Assembly: GCF_044904605.1 (NCBI RefSeq)
Contig: NZ_JADIKI010000022.1
Span: 868,001-932,000, forward strand
Length of the DNA: 64,000 bases
Reading direction: 5' to 3'
Source: Dyella_B humi
GTDB taxonomy: Bacteria > Pseudomonadota > Gammaproteobacteria > Xanthomonadales > Rhodanobacteraceae
The notes under the pieces were generated by a model. The model saw nothing but the letters and a program-made list of their open reading frames with translations, did not search any database and was not told where the DNA came from. The stretch's first letter is position 1, and every line of letters starts with the position of its first letter. Below, in pieces: positions 61,033 through 64,000 of this stretch. The position numbers and the translations under genes were made by a program.

Positions 61033-61085
61033 GCATCTTCCGGGCGACATCCTGCGCAACTGCTTAGGTTGAAGTCTTGCCAGAG

Positions 61086-61116
61086 CCGGCGCGTTCCAAG
61101 CGCGCCGGTTTTTTTA
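61086..61116 (+). terminator. Rho-independent terminator after the VOC gene
   Basis: CCGGCGCG-TTCCAAG-CGCGCCGG followed by TTTTTTT. It closes the upstream part of the cluster and separates it from the alginate-export-like gene, which may therefore have its own promoter. Confidence 0.92.
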
Positions 61117-61137
61117 GTTAGTTCTTGGGAGTAATCC

Positions 61138-62559
61138 GTGGGGGTGGGTTGCCTACTACTGCTGACCATGGCGTGCTCCGCTGCGGATAGCCCGCCTGCC
61201 ATCGTCGACCAGACATCGCAGGTTGTGGATGGTCAGTCTGTGCCGCAACGCCCAGCGATCGACTTTTATCGATGGCAAGAGGATTGGTCCGTGCTCGCCG
61301 ACCCTCGTGTTCCTCGCGAGCCGGGTGATGCGCTGAAATACATACCGCTTTCGACTACGGATCCGGATAGCTACCTGTCGTTCGGGCTGACGTTGCGTGA
61401 GCGGTTTGTGAGTATCGATCCGCCGTTGTTCGGTGTGACGAGCGGGCAGCATCAGAACTATCTTCTGCATCGACTGGAGCTGCATGCCGACGCTCACATC
61501 ACGGCCAATACACGCGTTTTCCTGCAATTGGAAAATGCACTGGCGCCATGGCTTTCACACCCGTCGCCGGTCGACGCCAATCGTTTGGATTTGCGTCTAT
61601 TCTTTCTGGATACCCAGGCGAAACTGGGCGATGGCGAATTCAAGTTGAGAGTAGGTCGACAAGAAATCGCTTTCGATCTCCAGCGATTTGTGTCGGTCAG
61701 AGATGGTCCGAACGTGCGGCAGGCCTATGATGCGATTTGGGCCGACTACGAAAACAAGGACTGGCGATTCACGGGGTTTACCAGTCAGCCCGTGCAGTAT
61801 CGCAATCAAACGGATTTCGACGACTTCAGCAATCGCCATCTGACATTCAGTGGCGTTCGTGTTCAGCGCCGCATGAGTGCGACGAGCGAGCTGAGTGTCA
61901 GCTTTTCCGAATTCAAACAAGACAACGTGCACTTTCTCGCGGCTTCGGGCAACGAGACTCGGCAAAGCGTCGACGTACACTACAACGGTACCTATCGAGG
62001 ACTGGATTGGGATATTGAAGGGATGCATCAAGGAGGAAGCATTGGGTCAAAAGACGTGGATGCCTGGGCATTTGGATCGCTAGGCGGATACACCTTTTCC
62101 GACTTGTCATGGACGCCCCGCTTCGGGTTGCAATGGGACGCCGCTTCCGGCGACCACAATCTATCCGATCATCACGTAGGAACTTTCAATCCGCTCTTTC
62201 CGAACGGCTATTACGTAACCTTGTCTGGTTATACGGGCTATACGAATTTCATTCACGCCAAGCCGTCCATTACGCTTAATCCCTTGCAGAAGTTAAAACT
62301 GATAGCTGCTGTCGGATTGCTATGGCGTCAGACGACGCACGACGCCGTCTATGCGCAACCGGATATCCCCGTGCCCGGCACGGCGGGGGAGGGCGGGAAG
62401 CGGAGTAGTACCTACGCTCAGCTTCAGGCAACTTGGGTCGTCTCACGCAGCCTGTCGTTCGACGCGGAATTCGATCGATACTGGGTGGCCGAGGCGCTCA
62501 GGCATGCAGGCGGCCACGACTCCAACTTCTTTGAGCTTGAACTTCGTTGGGGGTGGTGA
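61138..62559 (+). CDS. Alginate-export-family outer-membrane protein
   Basis: 473 residues from a GTG start with CTTGGGAG upstream; signal peptide about 16 residues (cleavage near CSAA-DSPP). The beta-barrel pattern is clear throughout, with LSFGLTLRERFVSIDPPLFG, GEFKLRVGRQEIAFDLQRFV, DAIWADYENKDWRFTGF and a C-terminal FFELELRWGW. This is the alginate_exp (PF13372) family, used by many proteobacteria as channels for small organic substrates rather than alginate. As the last gene of the cluster it may be the uptake route for its substrate. Confidence 0.88.
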   Translation: MGVGCLLLLTMACSAADSPPAIVDQTSQVVDGQSVPQRPAIDFYRWQEDWSVLADPRVPREPGDALKYIPLSTTDPDSYLSFGLTLRERFVSIDPPLFGVTSGQHQNYLLHRLELHADAHITANTRVFLQLENALAPWLSHPSPVDANRLDLRLFFLDTQAKLGDGEFKLRVGRQEIAFDLQRFVSVRDGPNVRQAYDAIWADYENKDWRFTGFTSQPVQYRNQTDFDDFSNRHLTFSGVRVQRRMSATSELSVSFSEFKQDNVHFLAASGNETRQSVDVHYNGTYRGLDWDIEGMHQGGSIGSKDVDAWAFGSLGGYTFSDLSWTPRFGLQWDAASGDHNLSDHHVGTFNPLFPNGYYVTLSGYTGYTNFIHAKPSITLNPLQKLKLIAAVGLLWRQTTHDAVYAQPDIPVPGTAGEGGKRSSTYAQLQATWVVSRSLSFDAEFDRYWVAEALRHAGGHDSNFFELELRWGW

Positions 62560-62634
62560 CTATTGAGCGTTTCGTTTGACTACAAGTGTGTGCGGATGAC
62601 TTGCTCGCACTTACTTGGTGGCCGGAGTCAGGCA

Positions 62635-62737
62635 CCTCCCCCTGCTTGCAGGGGGAGGTTGGGAGGGGGAACGCTTGTGGGAAACTCCGCGGCAAGTACT
62701 CACCCCACCCCAGCCCTCCCCTGCAAGCAGGGGAGGG
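62635..62737. repeat. Second family A two-hairpin repeat
   Basis: Near-identical to 5231-5337: CCTCCCCCTGCTTGCAGGGG ... GGGAAACTCCGCGGCAAGTA ... CACCCCACCCCAGCCCTCCC ... TGCAAGCAGGGGAGGG. It fills the gap after the alginate-export-like gene. Confidence 0.85.
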
Positions 62738-62811
62738 CGCAGGTATTTCGCATCGCCAAGTTTCTCGCATACGGTGTTGTGAATTAAGAAAAAATCATTC
62801 GGAGTAGCGCC

Positions 62812-63492
62812 ATGTTGAAAATGCCAAAGCTTCCAACGCTGCTTAGCTTCAATGCCGGCTATATCGATGCGGCTGGATTTCTGGCGCTGCACGGCCTCTT
62901 TACGGCGCATGTAACCGGCAACTTCGTGACGCTGGGCGCTGCGGTCGTGTACAGATCGAGTGGAACGGTGGCAAAAATCTTGGCGATTCCCGTTTTTTGC
63001 GCAGTTGTTGTTTGCGCGCGTCTCCTGCACTACAAGCTGGAGAACCTTGGCAAACCTGTCTTGCGAACACTATTCCTTGTGGAGTTGGTGCTATTGATTG
63101 TGGGCGCATGGCTGGCGTGGGTGCTTGGTCCTTTCCCCGATGCCGATAACATTGGGACGGTCGCCGTAGGCATGATCTTTGTCACCGCCATGGCACTCCA
63201 AAACGCGGTGCATCGAGTCCATCTTTCCTATGCGCCACCTTCAACGCTCATGACGGGGACCACCACGCAAATCATGCTCGATCTGGCCGACAAATGGCAC
63301 GGCGGTTTAGACGAAGAGCAGGCATCGGCGATCAATTCCCGCATCGTCCGTTTTAGCGTAAATGTTGCTGTGTTCGCGTTTGGATGTGGATGCGGCGCGC
63401 TTCTGTTTGCCATCGTCAGCGTCAAGTGCTTCGCTCTGCTGCCGATCACCGCTGCCCTGGCTTACGTTCACAACGAAGCAAAAACCAAATAA
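62812..63492 (+). CDS. DUF1275 (YoaK-like) membrane protein
   Basis: 226 residues with about six membrane segments. LSFNAGYIDAAGFLALHGLF and TAHVTGNFVTLGAAV, then STLMTGTTTQIMLDLAD, are the conserved DUF1275 features. Family function unknown. GGAG lies ten bases before the ATG. Confidence 0.92.
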   Translation: MLKMPKLPTLLSFNAGYIDAAGFLALHGLFTAHVTGNFVTLGAAVVYRSSGTVAKILAIPVFCAVVVCARLLHYKLENLGKPVLRTLFLVELVLLIVGAWLAWVLGPFPDADNIGTVAVGMIFVTAMALQNAVHRVHLSYAPPSTLMTGTTTQIMLDLADKWHGGLDEEQASAINSRIVRFSVNVAVFAFGCGCGALLFAIVSVKCFALLPITAALAYVHNEAKTK

Positions 63493-63652
63493 CGACCAAG
63501 ATTTGACCGACTTGACCTCGGTTCGACTACACCGAGTAGAAGCACAATCATTCTTACGACGATAGTTTCGTCCAATACGGTAACCGGCATTCGCGGCATC
63601 GTGACGGCATAGCTCTGAACGATTTCGCGTCAGACCACTCTGTAGGTACCGC

Positions 63653-64000
63653 ATGTCTGAAACTGTCAAAGAAAACAATCGAAGTGCTGGCTCCAACTCC
63701 ACCGTCCCTCGTCTCTTTGTGCTTGAGCTGAACGCCGGGCGCATTTACTCCACAAATACGGACGGTTCCGACCAGAAAACCATCGTGACGGACTGCCATT
63801 TGCCGGATGGCATCGTCGTCGATGTGGATGCTGGTCATATCTACTGGACCAACATGGGCGTCCCAAGCCTGGACGACGGGTCGATCGAACGCGCCGATCT
63901 CGACGGCAAGAATCGCAAGACGATCCTCGCGCAGGGGCAGACCCACACTCCGAAGCAGATCATCCTCGATAGGCGAGGCCGCAAACTTTATTGGTGCGAT
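63653..64000 (+). CDS. YWTD-type beta-propeller protein, 3' end outside the window
   Basis: A frame open from the ATG at 63653 to the window end (116 codons, no stop). The product begins MSETVKENNRSAGSNSTVPR and then shows repeats of the LDL-receptor YWTD/low-density type: GRIYSTNTDGSDQKTIVTDC, HIYWTNMG, GSIERADLDGKNRKTILAQG, GRKLYWCD. These form six-bladed propellers. There is no signal peptide. Bacterial members are mostly uncharacterised; some are annotated as SMP-30/lactonase-like. The gene has no partner within the window. Confidence 0.8.
   Translation, partial: MSETVKENNRSAGSNSTVPRLFVLELNAGRIYSTNTDGSDQKTIVTDCHLPDGIVVDVDAGHIYWTNMGVPSLDDGSIERADLDGKNRKTILAQGQTHTPKQIILDRRGRKLYWCD

Noticed and set aside
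62498..62770. Small ORF giving SPACRGGLGWGEYLPRSF-like peptide
   Set aside because: It is a translation of the family A repeat, a well-known source of false small proteins.

Overview
The window looks like a chromosomal segment of a GC-rich gammaproteobacterium of the Xanthomonadales, most likely Rhodanobacteraceae (Dyella/Rhodanobacter/Luteibacter type). The evidence is protein style, a soluble RnfB fused operonically to nth, and several families of GC-rich palindromic intergenic repeats typical of that group. The genus is inference. No rRNA, tRNA, CRISPR array, prophage or transposase gene was seen.

Layout. (1) 0-22.6 kb is mostly housekeeping: 3' part of rnr, rlmB and a small membrane gene; a GT39-type glycosyltransferase; the phosphate operon pstSCAB-phoU; rnt; a large porin; nth-rnfB; metG; a secreted phosphoesterase; a DUF2147 protein; mrp, an FMN reductase, dcd and a lipoprotein. 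Three 7-4-7 Pho-box-like sites, before pstS, the porin and the phosphoesterase, make this a local Pho regulon. (2) 22.6-25.6 kb: a secreted neprosin-family protein, a HIT protein and a dienelactone hydrolase. (3) 25.7-33.2 kb: one co-oriented block araC - ytcA - mdtN - mdtO - mdtP - poxB-like, a tripartite efflux system with a pyruvate oxidase-like enzyme at the end. (4) 33.2-40.2 kb: a MITE-like palindromic element, two large unusual regulators (winged helix + ATPase; TPR-like + LuxR HTH), a NarL-type response regulator and two small ORFs resembling ParS/MbcA/Xre toxin-binding domains. (5) 40.5-48.7 kb: an acetoacetate decarboxylase-like protein, a second poxB, and cyoABCD (bo3 quinol oxidase). 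PoxB reduces quinone and Cyo oxidises quinol, so these form a short respiratory route. (6) 48.6-55.4 kb: signalling genes: a 1050-residue beta-propeller hybrid sensor kinase, an MFS transporter, a decayed kinase fragment, a short kinase and a NarL-type regulator. (7) 55.9-62.6 kb: a co-oriented catabolic-looking cluster: alpha/beta hydrolase (chloroperoxidase type), isochorismatase-like hydrolase, XapX, amidohydrolase, DoxX, secreted VOC protein, alginate-export-type porin. (8) 62.8-64 kb: a DUF1275 membrane protein and the start of a YWTD-type beta-propeller protein cut by the window end.

The most interesting parts are the 55.9-62.6 kb cluster of unknown substrate, the paired regulators at 33.7-38.4 kb, the tandem ParS-like ORFs with no toxin beside them, the MITE-like element ending exactly at a stop codon, shared palindromes in front of the signalling genes, and the bacterial YWTD protein. 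All function calls rest on motif recognition by eye; no database search was run.
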